Positions 6,718 through 14,663 are shown, counted from the stretch's first letter. The stretch is 27,306 bases of DNA from an uncultured Eubacteriales bacterium (GCA_959604355.1 CAUHAO010000023.1:1-27306), one strand, 5' to 3'. Made by a program: numbers and translations. Notes: generated by a model not told the origin, from the letters alone.

Positions 6718-7659
6718 ATGCTTCTTACTGAACTTATCGGTAACGAACACATAAAAAAAATACTGCAGAAGACTTTTCATGCCTATCTTATTGAGGGTGA
6801 GGAAGGCTCGGGCAGACATACGCTGCTCCGGCTGATGACGGCGGGTTTTATCTGCTCTGCACCGGAGTCCCGGCGTCCGTGTATGAAATGCGCGCAATGC
6901 AGAAAATTTCTTTCGGGCAACCATCCCGACGTGACGTATATCGACGCGGAAATAAAGACTGAGGCGCTCAGGCGTGTTCTTTCGGACATCCCGTATAAGC
7001 CCAACGAGGCGGAGAAGCGCTGCTTTATAATCGACAGAGCGGAAAAAATGAGCGTGCAGACGCAGAATATTCTGCTCAAAACGCTTGAAGAGCCGCCGGA
7101 ATACGCGGTGTTCATTCTGCTTTGCTCGTCAAAGGAGGGCCTTCTCGAAACCGTGCGTTCGCGGTGCATTACGCTCACGCTCGCACCCGTGACCGTACAG
7201 CAGGTGCGCGAAGTGATTTCACGCAGCGAATACGACGCGTGCAGCGGGGAGAAAAAGCGTGAAGCGTTGGCGTTCTGCGACGGATATATAGGAAAAGCGA
7301 TAAAAATACTTAATTCCGACACGGACGACGCATATAAAGCGTGTGCTGACTTTTCGTATGCGCTGATAAAATCCGACAACGCGGCACTGTTCGATATATG
7401 CTCGTTCAAAAAAAGAGACGAACTTGCAAAATTTGTTGATGCTTTGCGAGGATATCTGGCGGGCCATCTTCGGGCAGTCGTGCTCGGTGACTGCAGTCTG
7501 CTCGACGAAAAAGTAGCCGCGATGGGGCAGCAACGTCTGACGGCGCTGTGTTCGCGGCTCGCGCTGATATCGGACGCAATGAAAACAAATGTAAACGTGT
7601 CGCTGTGGAGCGTTCGCTTAGTGCGTGACTGTCTGGCGGCTTACGCATTGAAAAAATGA
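6718..7659 (+). CDS. holB: DNA polymerase III delta' subunit
   Basis: HolB is the delta' subunit of the clamp-loader complex that loads the beta sliding clamp during replication. The 313-residue protein has an AAA+ fold with a P-loop-like GEEGSGRHT segment (glycine-rich, Arg replacing Lys), a cysteine cluster for zinc (C-x8-C-x2-C-x2-C around residues 44-59), and the hallmark LLKTLEEPPEYAVF sensor segment followed by SRC (the SRC motif of clamp loaders). Length is typical of the family. GAGGTGAAAG directly precedes the ATG. It is followed by ricT, as in Bacillus subtilis (holB-yaaT), which supports the call over DnaX. Confidence 0.92.
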   Translation: MLLTELIGNEHIKKILQKTFHAYLIEGEEGSGRHTLLRLMTAGFICSAPESRRPCMKCAQCRKFLSGNHPDVTYIDAEIKTEALRRVLSDIPYKPNEAEKRCFIIDRAEKMSVQTQNILLKTLEEPPEYAVFILLCSSKEGLLETVRSRCITLTLAPVTVQQVREVISRSEYDACSGEKKREALAFCDGYIGKAIKILNSDTDDAYKACADFSYALIKSDNAALFDICSFKKRDELAKFVDALRGYLAGHLRAVVLGDCSLLDEKVAAMGQQRLTALCSRLALISDAMKTNVNVSLWSVRLVRDCLAAYALKK

Positions 7660-7677
7660 TTATTGAAAGGATATAAA

Positions 7678-8556
7678 ATGGATAAGGAAAAAGTTGAAAT
7701 AGTCGGCGTGCGTTTCAAGAGCGTCGGTAAAATATATTATTTTGCCCCCAACGGACTGCAGGTCAAAGAGGGTGACAGAGTCATCGTTGAGACCGTGCGC
7801 GGACAGGAGATAGGCACGGTGATAGTGCCGAACAGGTTTGTCGCTCCGAACGAGAAATTCGATCCGCTCAGTCCGGTTGTGCGTGCGGCGACGGCTGAAG
7901 ATCTCGAAAACGACGCGAAGAACCGCGAAAAGGAAAAGAAGGCGTTCGCCATCTGCCAGGAGAAGATCAAAAAGCACGATTTGCAGATGAATCTCGTGGA
8001 CGTTGAATATACTTTCGACAACAGCAAGATAATCTTTTTCTTTGTCGCCGAGGGACGTATAGACTTCCGTGAGCTTGTAAAAGATCTCGCGTATGTGTTC
8101 AAGACGAGGATAGAGCTGCGCCAGATAGGCGTGCGCGACGAAACAAAGACGATGGGCGGACTCGGTGTCTGCGGCAGACCCGTCTGCTGCGCGAGCTTTT
8201 TGAGCGAATTTGCGCCCGTTTCCGTGAGAATGGCAAAGGATCAGTCGCTTTCGACGAATCCTCAGAAGATTTCGGGCACCTGCGGCAAACTTATCTGCTG
8301 TCTGAACTATGAGCAAAATGCTTACGAGGACGCGTATAAAACGATGCCTCGTGTAGGCAATACCGTTAAGACCGCAGACGGCGTGGGCAACGTCACGGAG
8401 TCTAATATACTTACGGGAATAGTGCGCGTAAAGATTGTCAGGGAGGGAGAATATTCCTTCAAGACGTATCCCGCGTCGGAAGTGCAGATAATCAAAAAAC
8501 AGGATAAAAACGCACCTGCGGCGGACAGAAACGATGAAGAAAACGCGGAAGAATAA
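7678..8556 (+). CDS. ricT: PSP1-domain protein RicT (YaaT)
   Basis: RicT (YaaT) belongs to the PSP1 family. In Bacillus it forms the RicAFT (Y) complex with [4Fe-4S] clusters and affects RNase Y-dependent mRNA processing, sporulation and competence. The 292-residue protein shows the conserved core: YYFAPNGL at the start, then the cysteine-rich block GVCGRPVCCASFL and GTCGKLICCLNYE (about residues 160-210), the likely cluster ligands. The ATG at 7678 is chosen because GAAAGGA lies 6 bases upstream; the in-frame TTG at 7663 has no spaced SD. The C-terminus is charged and probably flexible. Its partners RicA and RicF are not in the window. Confidence 0.92.
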   Translation: MDKEKVEIVGVRFKSVGKIYYFAPNGLQVKEGDRVIVETVRGQEIGTVIVPNRFVAPNEKFDPLSPVVRAATAEDLENDAKNREKEKKAFAICQEKIKKHDLQMNLVDVEYTFDNSKIIFFFVAEGRIDFRELVKDLAYVFKTRIELRQIGVRDETKTMGGLGVCGRPVCCASFLSEFAPVSVRMAKDQSLSTNPQKISGTCGKLICCLNYEQNAYEDAYKTMPRVGNTVKTADGVGNVTESNILTGIVRVKIVREGEYSFKTYPASEVQIIKKQDKNAPAADRNDEENAEE

Positions 8557-8585
8557 AATTTTTTACGAAAAAAGCGGTTTGCCTA

Positions 8586-8614
8586 TTGCAAAAATCAAAG
8601 AAACGTGATAATAT
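8586..8614 (+). promoter_or_regulatory. Promoter of the ferredoxin gene
   Basis: TTGCAA (8586-8591), a 17-base spacer ending in TGA, then TAATAT (8609-8614): a -35/extended -10 pair. The predicted start near 8621 gives a leader of about 50 bases. It makes the ferredoxin transcriptionally independent of ricT. Confidence 0.65.
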
Positions 8615-8669
8615 ATAGGCGGTAAATATTTTTATTTGCACAAAGTAGATCTACAGGAGGAAATGAATC

Positions 8670-8843
8670 ATGGCACATCAGATTTCCAATGAATGCCTTT
8701 CCTGCGGAGCTTGCCAGGGCGAATGCCCCGTAAGCGCTATCAGCGAGGGTGACGGCAAATTCGTCATCGACGAAAGCCTCTGCATCGATTGCGGTGCATG
8801 CGCGTCCGTATGCCCTGTCGGAGCACCCGCACCGAAGGAATAA
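8670..8843 (+). CDS. 2[4Fe-4S] ferredoxin, clostridial type
   Basis: A 57-residue bacterial ferredoxin with two complete CxxCxxCxxxCP motifs: C9, C12, C15, C19 and C38, C41, C44, C48. This is the length and layout of low-potential clostridial ferredoxins, soluble carriers reduced by pyruvate:ferredoxin oxidoreductase, hydrogenase or similar enzymes. The SD CAGGAGG (8654-8660) precedes the ATG by 9 bases. It has its own promoter and terminator and so is probably monocistronic and well expressed. Ferredoxin is the electron donor to Rnf, so functional linkage with the nearby rnf operon is plausible but inferred. It interrupts the usual ricT-trmN6 neighbourhood. Confidence 0.93.
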   Translation: MAHQISNECLSCGACQGECPVSAISEGDGKFVIDESLCIDCGACASVCPVGAPAPKE

Positions 8844-8854
8844 TTTCAACCGAG

Positions 8855-8890
8855 AAAAACCGGAGGGCGACTTCCGGTTTTTTTGTTTTT
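8855..8890 (+). terminator. Strong intrinsic terminator after the ferredoxin gene
   Basis: A 10-base-pair stem (8855-8864 with 8873-8882; core ACCGGA/TCCGGT) has an 8-base loop and runs into a T-rich tail (TTTT-G-TTTTT, to 8890). The downstream gene starts only 7 bases after the tail. Confidence 0.85.
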
Positions 8891-8896
8891 ATCGAC

Positions 8897-9643
8897 ATGA
8901 TACGACTTGACGACCTGCACCTGAAAGGCTTGAAGATATATCAGCAGACCGAGGGCTTTTGTTTCGGTACGGATGCCGTTTTGCTGGCATGGTTCGCGGC
9001 GGAGAAGAAATTTTCCGACGCCGTTGATCTGTGCTCGGGCAACGGGATAATACCGATACTGCTCTCGGCCCGCTCGCGTTACGCACGTATACAAGGGGTG
9101 GAAATATCCGGGGAGCAGGCGTCGCTTGCGGAAAAGTCTTTTGAGTATAACGGCCTTACGGATAGGCTTTCCATGATACACGCGGATCTGCGCGACGTCG
9201 CGTCGCTGAAATATCTTCCCGCCGCGGCTTTTGACCTCGTGACTGCAAATCCGCCGTATTCGCCCGACGGGGCGGGGTTTGTCAGTCCGGGGAGCAAGGG
9301 TGCAGCGCGGACGGAGTTGACGTGTACCGCGGCGGACATTGCCCATGCGGCGAAATACCTGTTGAAAAACTCTGGCAGGCTCTGCATGATAAACCGTCCC
9401 GAACGGCTCGCGGACGTGATATGCTCGATGCGCGGCGCGACCATCGAGCCGAAAAGAATAATGTACGTCGCTCCGCGTCCCGGGGCGAAACCGATGATGA
9501 TGCTCGTTGAAGGAATCAAGGGCGGGAAAAGCGGCGTTTTTACCGCTCCGACGCTCGAAATAACGGACAAAAACGGGCTCTATACGCCTCTTTTGTGCGA
9601 AATATACGGATTTGACAAGAACGGTGAATACAATGAAGGGTAA
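8897..9643 (+). CDS. trmN6: tRNA1(Val) (adenine37-N6)-methyltransferase-like protein (TrmN6/YabB)
   Basis: A class I SAM-dependent N6-adenine methyltransferase. TrmN6 family members modify A37 of tRNA1(Val) in E. coli, and YabB is the Bacillus homologue. The 248-residue protein begins with the family-specific segment ending FGTDAVLLAWFA, followed by SAM motif I (VDLCSGNGIIPILL) and the catalytic NPPY motif (ANPPYSPDGAG). The ATG at 8897 gives the standard N-terminus, but there is no SD, and a strong terminator ends 7 bases upstream. Expression therefore may be leaderless, low, or dependent on read-through. It overlaps rsmI by 11 bases, matching the yabB-yabC order of Bacillus. Confidence 0.88.
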   Translation: MIRLDDLHLKGLKIYQQTEGFCFGTDAVLLAWFAAEKKFSDAVDLCSGNGIIPILLSARSRYARIQGVEISGEQASLAEKSFEYNGLTDRLSMIHADLRDVASLKYLPAAAFDLVTANPPYSPDGAGFVSPGSKGAARTELTCTAADIAHAAKYLLKNSGRLCMINRPERLADVICSMRGATIEPKRIMYVAPRPGAKPMMMLVEGIKGGKSGVFTAPTLEITDKNGLYTPLLCEIYGFDKNGEYNEG

Positions 9644-10493
9644 TGCGAAACAAAAAGTCAGTCTGTGGCTCGTCGCCACTCCGATAGGGAATCTCGACGA
9701 TCTTTCTCCGAGGGCGCGGCAAGTGCTTGCGGAGGCGGATTTCATCGCGGCGGAGGACACGCGAAATTCAGGTAGGCTGTTGCAGTATTTCGGCATAAAA
9801 AAGCCGATGATAAGCTATTTTGAGCATAATATCGTTCAGCGCGGCGAAGAGATTCTTGCGCGTCTTGCGCAGGGCGAGACATGCGCGCTTATATCGGACG
9901 CCGGTATGCCCGCCATTTCCGACCCCGGAGAGATGATAGTGCGTCAATGTATGGACGCGGGATATAAAGTTAGCGCCGTACCCGGGCCTTGTGCGCTCGT
10001 GTGCGCTGTCGCAATGTCGGGTCTGCCCACAAAGCGTTTCACATTCGAGGGATTTCTGAGCACCGCCGCAAACAGCAGACGTGAGCATTTGCAGTCTCTT
10101 GCCGCGGACACGCACACGCTCATTTTTTACGAGGCGCCTCATAAACTCAAGGGAACGCTCGCGGATATGCTGAAATATCTCGGTGACCGCCGCATATCGC
10201 TCGTGCGTGAGATATCCAAAATATACGAGGAAGTGCTTTCGGGGACTGTCTCGGAGGCGATAGAATACTATAACGGGCACGACCCGATAGGGGAATATGT
10301 GCTTGTTGTCGCGGGCGCGGACAAACATCAGCCCGACGTTCCCGACGAGGACGCTCTTGCCGCGGAATACGCACAGCTGCTTGCCGACGGGGAGAAGCCC
10401 GCACACGCCGCAAAGACTCTCGCGGCAAAATACGGCCTTGCCAAACGCGATATTTATTCCCGATTTGCGGAAAAGCAGGGAAAAATTGACTGA
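9633..10493 (+). CDS. rsmI: 16S rRNA (cytidine1402-2'-O)-methyltransferase RsmI
   Basis: RsmI methylates the 2'-O of C1402 in the decoding centre of 16S rRNA. The 286-residue protein shows the family blocks in order: LVATPIGNLDDLSPRA at the start, AAEDTRNSGRLLQ, SYFEHN, LISDAGMPAISDPG, AVPGPCA and RFTFEGFL, all belonging to the tetrapyrrole-methylase fold. The ATG at 9633 is preferred over the in-frame start at 9612 because it gives the normal N-terminus and lies next to a GGTGA element within the end of trmN6. Translation is probably coupled to trmN6. No clear terminator follows; the next gene has its own promoter. Confidence 0.94.
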   Translation: MKGNAKQKVSLWLVATPIGNLDDLSPRARQVLAEADFIAAEDTRNSGRLLQYFGIKKPMISYFEHNIVQRGEEILARLAQGETCALISDAGMPAISDPGEMIVRQCMDAGYKVSAVPGPCALVCAVAMSGLPTKRFTFEGFLSTAANSRREHLQSLAADTHTLIFYEAPHKLKGTLADMLKYLGDRRISLVREISKIYEEVLSGTVSEAIEYYNGHDPIGEYVLVVAGADKHQPDVPDEDALAAEYAQLLADGEKPAHAAKTLAAKYGLAKRDIYSRFAEKQGKID

Positions 10494-10540
10494 AAAAGTC
10501 GAAATATAGTGGTTTATTTTTGACATTTTCAAGGCGACTA

Positions 10541-10569
10541 TTGAAAAATCATTGAAAATATAGTAAAAT
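10541..10569 (+). promoter_or_regulatory. Promoter of the M23 peptidase gene
   Basis: TTGAAA (10541-10546), a 17-base spacer and TAAAAT (10564-10569). A TTGACA at 10520-10525 has no good -10 at 17 bases, and a TATAAT at 10571-10576 has no well-spaced -35, so alternatives exist in this AT-rich gap. Confidence 0.55.
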
Positions 10570-10624
10570 ATATAATAAACAATTCCACGCATTTATTGCG
10601 TATCCTTTATACGGAGGATCTTTA

Positions 10625-12313
10625 ATGCCACGCAATATCTCAGGCAACAACGATACCGAGCAGAAGATACGCCCTTCTGTGGATACGCCTTCGCGTTCAG
10701 CGACGCGGACGACCCGCAGAAAGAAGAAAAATTCTTTCAAAAGAAAGCTCGCGCAAATCGCAGTTAAACTGCATCTTGAAGGTTTTGTGCTGTCGTGCGC
10801 CGACGGATTGGAAAGATTCAGCAAATTCGCTCTCGGCAAGGACAGGTTCGACCGCAAAATTAAAAACGTCAATTTCCTGCACACGAATTATCTGTACAGG
10901 ACATTTTACATGTTCAAACGCACGATGCGCGTCATCGCGCTCTCTGTATGGGGTGTGGTGAGGCTCGTGTCTCCGGTCGTGATCCCGCTTGCGGGTGCTG
11001 CGATACTTATATTTTCCGTATGGGGACTGAGCACATACGCTGTCGGTCTGGAAGTTACCATCGGCGATCGCAAGGTGTATGTCGAAAGTGCGGCGGAATT
11101 TAACCGCATCCAGGGCGAAGTGCAGGATGCGATACTCAGCACGGGAAACGGCGAATATATCACCGATACTTTACCGACGATGCAGATGATGCTCGTTGAA
11201 AAGAATGATTTCACGCCCGCAGACGAGATTGCGGACATACTCAACAGCAATTACGACGAATATGTGGGACAGTCTTACGGATTTTTCCTTGACGGGCAGC
11301 TTATTGCAACGTCGAAATCCGGCAGTGACTTCGATATCCTCATTGAGCAACTTGCGGAGTATTATCTTACGGGTGCCAAAGGCGAAACGTATACTGTACT
11401 AAATACAGTAGAGACGGTTCGAGACGCGTATCCCGCGTCTTACGAGATGTCGTACGACGAGCTGATCTCTCTTTTCACGACATCGTCCGATCCCTCGACT
11501 TACAAGGTCAAGAAAAACGACACGATCTATACAGTTGCGGCAAAGAACGGATTGACTGTGCCGGTCCTTAAGCTCCTTAACAGAGACAAAGACCTAACGT
11601 CGCTTTCCGTCGGTACGGAACTGCGTGTCGGTGCGCCGTACAGGGAGCTGCGCATACAGACTGTCAGCAACGTCATATATAAAGAAGTCATCCCGTACGA
11701 AACGCGGTACATAAAGACCGATACGATGTATGAAAACGTGTCAAAGGTCAAGCAGAGCGGCTCGAACGGCAGTTACGAGGTGACGGCGCAGGTCATCACG
11801 GTAAACGGTGTCGAAATAAGCCGTGAAGTTGTAAGCAAGAAGAAACTCAAGGACGCGATCCCGAAGCAGGTCTACGTCGGCATAAAGACAATCGCTCCGT
11901 CGGGTTATTTCATATTCCCGCTCGACAAAAGCGGCTACCGGTACAAATCGTCTTCTTTCGGTTGGCGTACTCTGCGCGGCAAATCCGACTTCCACAGAGG
12001 TTTGGATCTTGCGGCGAAGTACGGCACGAAAATATATGCGGCAGATGGCGGTGTTGTTTATAAAAAAGGCTGGCAGGAAAACGGCCTGGGCAACTATATC
12101 GCCATTGACCACGGAAACGGCATAATCTCGTATTACGGGCACTGCAGCAAACTTGTCAGCAGTATAAGCGTCGGTGAAAAGGTCCATCAGGGGCAGCTCA
12201 TCGCGTATGTCGGCAGTACGGGTAACAGTACGGGCAATCATCTTCATTTTGCTCTGTTCAACACGGAGGAGGGTGAATATTTTGATGCCGAGCCGTATAT
12301 ATTCAAGAAATGA
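10625..12313 (+). CDS. Membrane-anchored LysM-G5-M23 peptidoglycan endopeptidase
   Basis: A 562-residue cell-wall hydrolase, probably cutting peptide crosslinks in peptidoglycan outside the membrane. Order of parts: a basic, cytoplasmic N-terminus of about 100 residues (RRKKK near 31-35), one long or two short transmembrane segments (about 103-138), an extracytoplasmic linker (about 140-290), a LysM domain (about 292-337), a G5-like domain (about 341-421), and an M23 peptidase domain (about 445-545). The zinc and active-site residues of M23 are all present: H457 and D461 (HRGLD), H506 (YYGH) and H539/H541 (HLHF), so it should be active. The SD GGAGG lies 7 bases upstream. The non-cleaved, internal membrane anchor implies it stays tethered. 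Confidence 0.9.
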   Translation: MPRNISGNNDTEQKIRPSVDTPSRSATRTTRRKKKNSFKRKLAQIAVKLHLEGFVLSCADGLERFSKFALGKDRFDRKIKNVNFLHTNYLYRTFYMFKRTMRVIALSVWGVVRLVSPVVIPLAGAAILIFSVWGLSTYAVGLEVTIGDRKVYVESAAEFNRIQGEVQDAILSTGNGEYITDTLPTMQMMLVEKNDFTPADEIADILNSNYDEYVGQSYGFFLDGQLIATSKSGSDFDILIEQLAEYYLTGAKGETYTVLNTVETVRDAYPASYEMSYDELISLFTTSSDPSTYKVKKNDTIYTVAAKNGLTVPVLKLLNRDKDLTSLSVGTELRVGAPYRELRIQTVSNVIYKEVIPYETRYIKTDTMYENVSKVKQSGSNGSYEVTAQVITVNGVEISREVVSKKKLKDAIPKQVYVGIKTIAPSGYFIFPLDKSGYRYKSSSFGWRTLRGKSDFHRGLDLAAKYGTKIYAADGGVVYKKGWQENGLGNYIAIDHGNGIISYYGHCSKLVSSISVGEKVHQGQLIAYVGSTGNSTGNHLHFALFNTEEGEYFDAEPYIFKK

Positions 12314-12342
12314 TTGAATTTTCAGATGTAAAAAGGTAATAA
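12314..12342 (+). promoter_or_regulatory. Possible murA promoter
   Basis: TTGAAT (12314-12319), a 17-base spacer, then TAATAA (12337-12342), starting at the M23 stop codon. The -10 is imperfect, so murA may instead be read through from the M23 gene. Confidence 0.35.
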
Positions 12343-12364
12343 TATTCCGGTGTTATGACCCGTG

Positions 12365-12374
12365 AAAAGGGGTG
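12365..12374 (+). promoter_or_regulatory. RBS that supports a TTG start for murA
   Basis: AAAAGGGGTG at 12365-12374 lies 5 bases before an in-frame TTG at 12380. The in-frame GTG at 12362 lies upstream of this SD and has no comparable site, so TTG is favoured. Confidence 0.6.
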
Positions 12375-12379
12375 TTTAT

Positions 12380-13675
12380 TTGAAAAAATATATAATCGCA
12401 GGTCCGAAAACTCTTCAAGGTTCGGTTACCGTCAGCGGCGGCAAAAATGCGGCGGTGGCAATAATTCCCGCGACAGTGCTTGTCAAGGGTGTCTGCACGA
12501 TAGAAAATGTGCCGGATATCATTGACGTCAAACTGCTTATCAACATACTTAAAAAACTTGGCGCGAAGGTTACCTACCTTGCGCGTACGACAATTTGCAT
12601 AGACTGTACAGAGGTCAAAACTTACGTCGCTGACTTTGAAGAAGTCCGTCGTATGCGTGCGTCGTATTATTTCATCGGCGCGCTGCTCGGCAGATTCGGT
12701 AAAGCGCAGGTGGGGCTTCCCGGGGGCTGCGATTTCGGTGTGCGACCGATAGACCAGCATATCAAGGGCTTCAAGGCTCTCGGCGCGGATGTCGAGATCG
12801 AGCACGGTGTCGTTGTCGCGAAGGCGGACAAGCTCAAAGGAGCGTCAATATATCCCGATATAGTCAGTGTCGGCACGACGATAAACATAATGCTTGCCGC
12901 GGTGCTCGCAAAAGGACGCACGGTCATTGAAAATGCCGCAAAAGAGCCACACATAGTTGACGTTGCGAACTTTCTCAACGCAATGGGCGCGGATATAAAG
13001 GGCGCGGGTACCGATATAATCAAGATCGAGGGCCGTGAGGAACTCATCGGCGGCAAATACGAAATAATTCCCGATCAGATTGAGGCGGGAACATACATGG
13101 TCGCGGCTGCGGCAACAGGCGGCAGAGTTGAGGTGCATAACGTGATCCCGAAGCACCTTGAATCAATTTCCGCGAAACTTGCCGAGGCAGGCGTAAAAGT
13201 CGAGTGCTTTGACGATTATGTAGTCGTTTCCCGTGAGGGCGAGCTGCAGAGAGTCAACGTCAAGACGTTGCCGTATCCCGGTTTTCCGACCGACATGCAG
13301 CCGCAGATGGCGACGCTGCTGACGCTTGCGAAGGGTACTTCCATAGTCACCGAGGGTATTTATGACCACCGTTTCAAGTACGTTGACGAACTTCGCCGTA
13401 TGGGCGCGAAAATGGAAGTCGACGGAAAGATATGCGTAATAGAGGGTTCCGGCAAGCTTTCGGGAGCCCCGGTAAAAGCGTGCGATCTGCGCGCGGGGGC
13501 AGCCCTCATGATAGCCGCATTATGCGCGGAAGGCATTACCGAAATCACGGGTGTCGAGCTCATTGAGCGCGGATACGAGGATATTATCAATAAATTCGCA
13601 AATCTCGGAGCCGAGATTAAAGTCGTCAATGACGAAACCCCGATTATTACCGGAGCGGACAGAAAAATAGTATAA
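12380..13675 (+). CDS. murA: UDP-N-acetylglucosamine 1-carboxyvinyltransferase MurA
   Basis: MurA catalyses the first committed step of peptidoglycan synthesis, transferring enolpyruvate from phosphoenolpyruvate to UDP-GlcNAc in the cytoplasm. The 431-residue protein has the N-terminal substrate-binding GGKNAA (Lys22), the active-site loop LPGGCDFGVRP with catalytic Cys117 (the residue alkylated by fosfomycin), and the C-terminal GADRKIV tail region. A TTG start at 12380 is preferred for its SD and because it gives a standard N-terminus; GTG at 12362 would add 6 residues. It is followed by a short hairpin and walJ. Confidence 0.94.
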   Translation: MKKYIIAGPKTLQGSVTVSGGKNAAVAIIPATVLVKGVCTIENVPDIIDVKLLINILKKLGAKVTYLARTTICIDCTEVKTYVADFEEVRRMRASYYFIGALLGRFGKAQVGLPGGCDFGVRPIDQHIKGFKALGADVEIEHGVVVAKADKLKGASIYPDIVSVGTTINIMLAAVLAKGRTVIENAAKEPHIVDVANFLNAMGADIKGAGTDIIKIEGREELIGGKYEIIPDQIEAGTYMVAAAATGGRVEVHNVIPKHLESISAKLAEAGVKVECFDDYVVVSREGELQRVNVKTLPYPGFPTDMQPQMATLLTLAKGTSIVTEGIYDHRFKYVDELRRMGAKMEVDGKICVIEGSGKLSGAPVKACDLRAGAALMIAALCAEGITEITGVELIERGYEDIINKFANLGAEIKVVNDETPIITGADRKIV

Positions 13676-13680
13676 AACAG

Positions 13681-13698
13681 GGGAGCCGCAAGGCTCCC
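13681..13698 (+). other. GCAA-capped hairpin between murA and walJ
   Basis: GGGAGCC and GGCTCCC form a perfect 7-base-pair stem closed by a GCAA tetraloop of the stable GNRA class. No T tract follows, so it is not a standard terminator. It lies 6 bases before the first walJ start codon and buries the only G-rich, SD-like sequence in the gap. Confidence 0.6.
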
Positions 13699-13704
13699 TC
13701 AAGC

Positions 13705-14508
13705 ATGGGAAACAGAATGGTAAGAGTTTGTACTTTATTCAGCGGCAGCAGCGCAAATTCAACGTTTATAGACATTGACGGAGACTGCATACTCATCGAT
13801 GCGGGCGCATCGGCATCGCGCACGGAAGCGATGCTCAATTCCGTGGGAAGTTCGCTCGAAAGGGTGAAGGCGATATTCGTTACCCACGAACATTCCGACC
13901 ATATAGCGGGATTACCCGTCATAACAAGAAAATACCGTATTCCAGTTATCGCAAATCCGCATACCATCAACTGCATACAGGCAACATATCCGGATATAGA
14001 CGAGAAACGTTTTATCCCGATGGATACGGGTTCAACGGCAAAGGGTGGAAAATTCGACGTGCAGTCGTTTTCGTCGTCGCACGACAGCATTGAATGTGTC
14101 GGGTATACCGTTGCGACGCCGCGTGGCAAGATAGGAATAATGACTGACTGCGGTGTGGAAAAGCCTTGGATGTGCGACGCTCTTTCGGGTTGCAAGGTTC
14201 TTGTTATCGAGGCAAATCACGACGTTTCCATGCTTATGGAGGGTTCGTATCCGTGGCCGCTCAAAAAACGCGTTTCGGGCGAATACGGGCATCTGTCGAA
14301 CGTGCAGAGCGCAACGTTGCTTTCAAAGATAATCGGTGCAGAGACGCAAAAGGTATACCTTGCCCATCTGAGCAAGGAGAACAACACGCCGTCGATGGCG
14401 CTTGAAACGGTACATAAATACCTTACGGAGGCGGGCGTGCTCGGAAAGTACGACGTAGACATCGAGGTCGCCGCGAGAAGCGGAGCGTCAACGGTGTTTG
14501 AGCTGTAA
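13705..14508 (+). CDS. walJ: Metallo-beta-lactamase-fold protein WalJ (YycJ-like)
   Basis: A 267-residue MBL-fold protein of the YycJ/WalJ group, found beside the WalKR wall-stress system in Bacillus and proposed to act on nucleic acids; its substrate is uncertain. Visible features are FSGSSANST at the N-terminus, the metal site THEHSDH (near residue 54) and later FSSSHDS, GIMTDCG, EANHD and LAHLSKENN blocks that supply further metal ligands. The start is uncertain: ATG at 13705 lacks an SD and follows a hairpin, and ATG at 13717 has only a weak GGGAA upstream. No walKR genes are adjacent; the neighbour is murA. It is followed by a repeat array and a terminator. Confidence 0.85.
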   Translation: MGNRMVRVCTLFSGSSANSTFIDIDGDCILIDAGASASRTEAMLNSVGSSLERVKAIFVTHEHSDHIAGLPVITRKYRIPVIANPHTINCIQATYPDIDEKRFIPMDTGSTAKGGKFDVQSFSSSHDSIECVGYTVATPRGKIGIMTDCGVEKPWMCDALSGCKVLVIEANHDVSMLMEGSYPWPLKKRVSGEYGHLSNVQSATLLSKIIGAETQKVYLAHLSKENNTPSMALETVHKYLTEAGVLGKYDVDIEVAARSGASTVFEL

Positions 14509-14618
14509 AATACGCGAAAATATACTCAAGAAAATATACTCAAGAAAATATACTCAAGAAAATATAAGCGAAAATATAAGCGAGAATATAAGCGAAAATA
14601 TAAGCGAGAATATAAGCC
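14507..14618. repeat. Nested short tandem-repeat array after walJ
   Basis: The array starts at the walJ stop codon and comprises a degenerate 10-base unit (AAAATACGCG, 14507-14516), three identical 14-base units AAAATATACTCAAG (14517-14558), and five 12-base units AAAATATAAGCG or AGAATATAAGCG (14559-14618, last base changed to C). The two families share AAAATATA. The last four 12-base units form two copies of a 24-base unit. The array lies in the walJ 3' untranslated region, and its last unit supplies the foot of the terminator stem. Confidence 0.95.
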
Positions 14619-14663
14619 GGCAAGCTCCTATGAGGGAAGCCTGCCGGCTTTGGTTTTTTTTAT
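14614..14663 (+). terminator. Strong intrinsic terminator of the murA-walJ unit
   Basis: AAGCCGGCA (14614-14622) pairs perfectly with TGCCGGCTT (14642-14650). Extra pairing inside the loop is possible (GCT-CC with GG-AGC). A run of eight T's begins at 14654. The T run reaches the stop codon of the convergent gene (14660-14662). The minus strand lacks a comparable T tract, so it is probably mainly one-directional. Confidence 0.9.

Noticed and set aside
8789..8896. 36-residue N-terminal extension of TrmN6
   Set aside because: It would run through the ferredoxin coding end and the terminator hairpin, and it has no SD; the family N-terminus begins at 8897.
14507..14618. Repeat array as a CRISPR
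   Set aside because: Units are 10-14 bases and directly adjacent, without unique spacers or cas genes.
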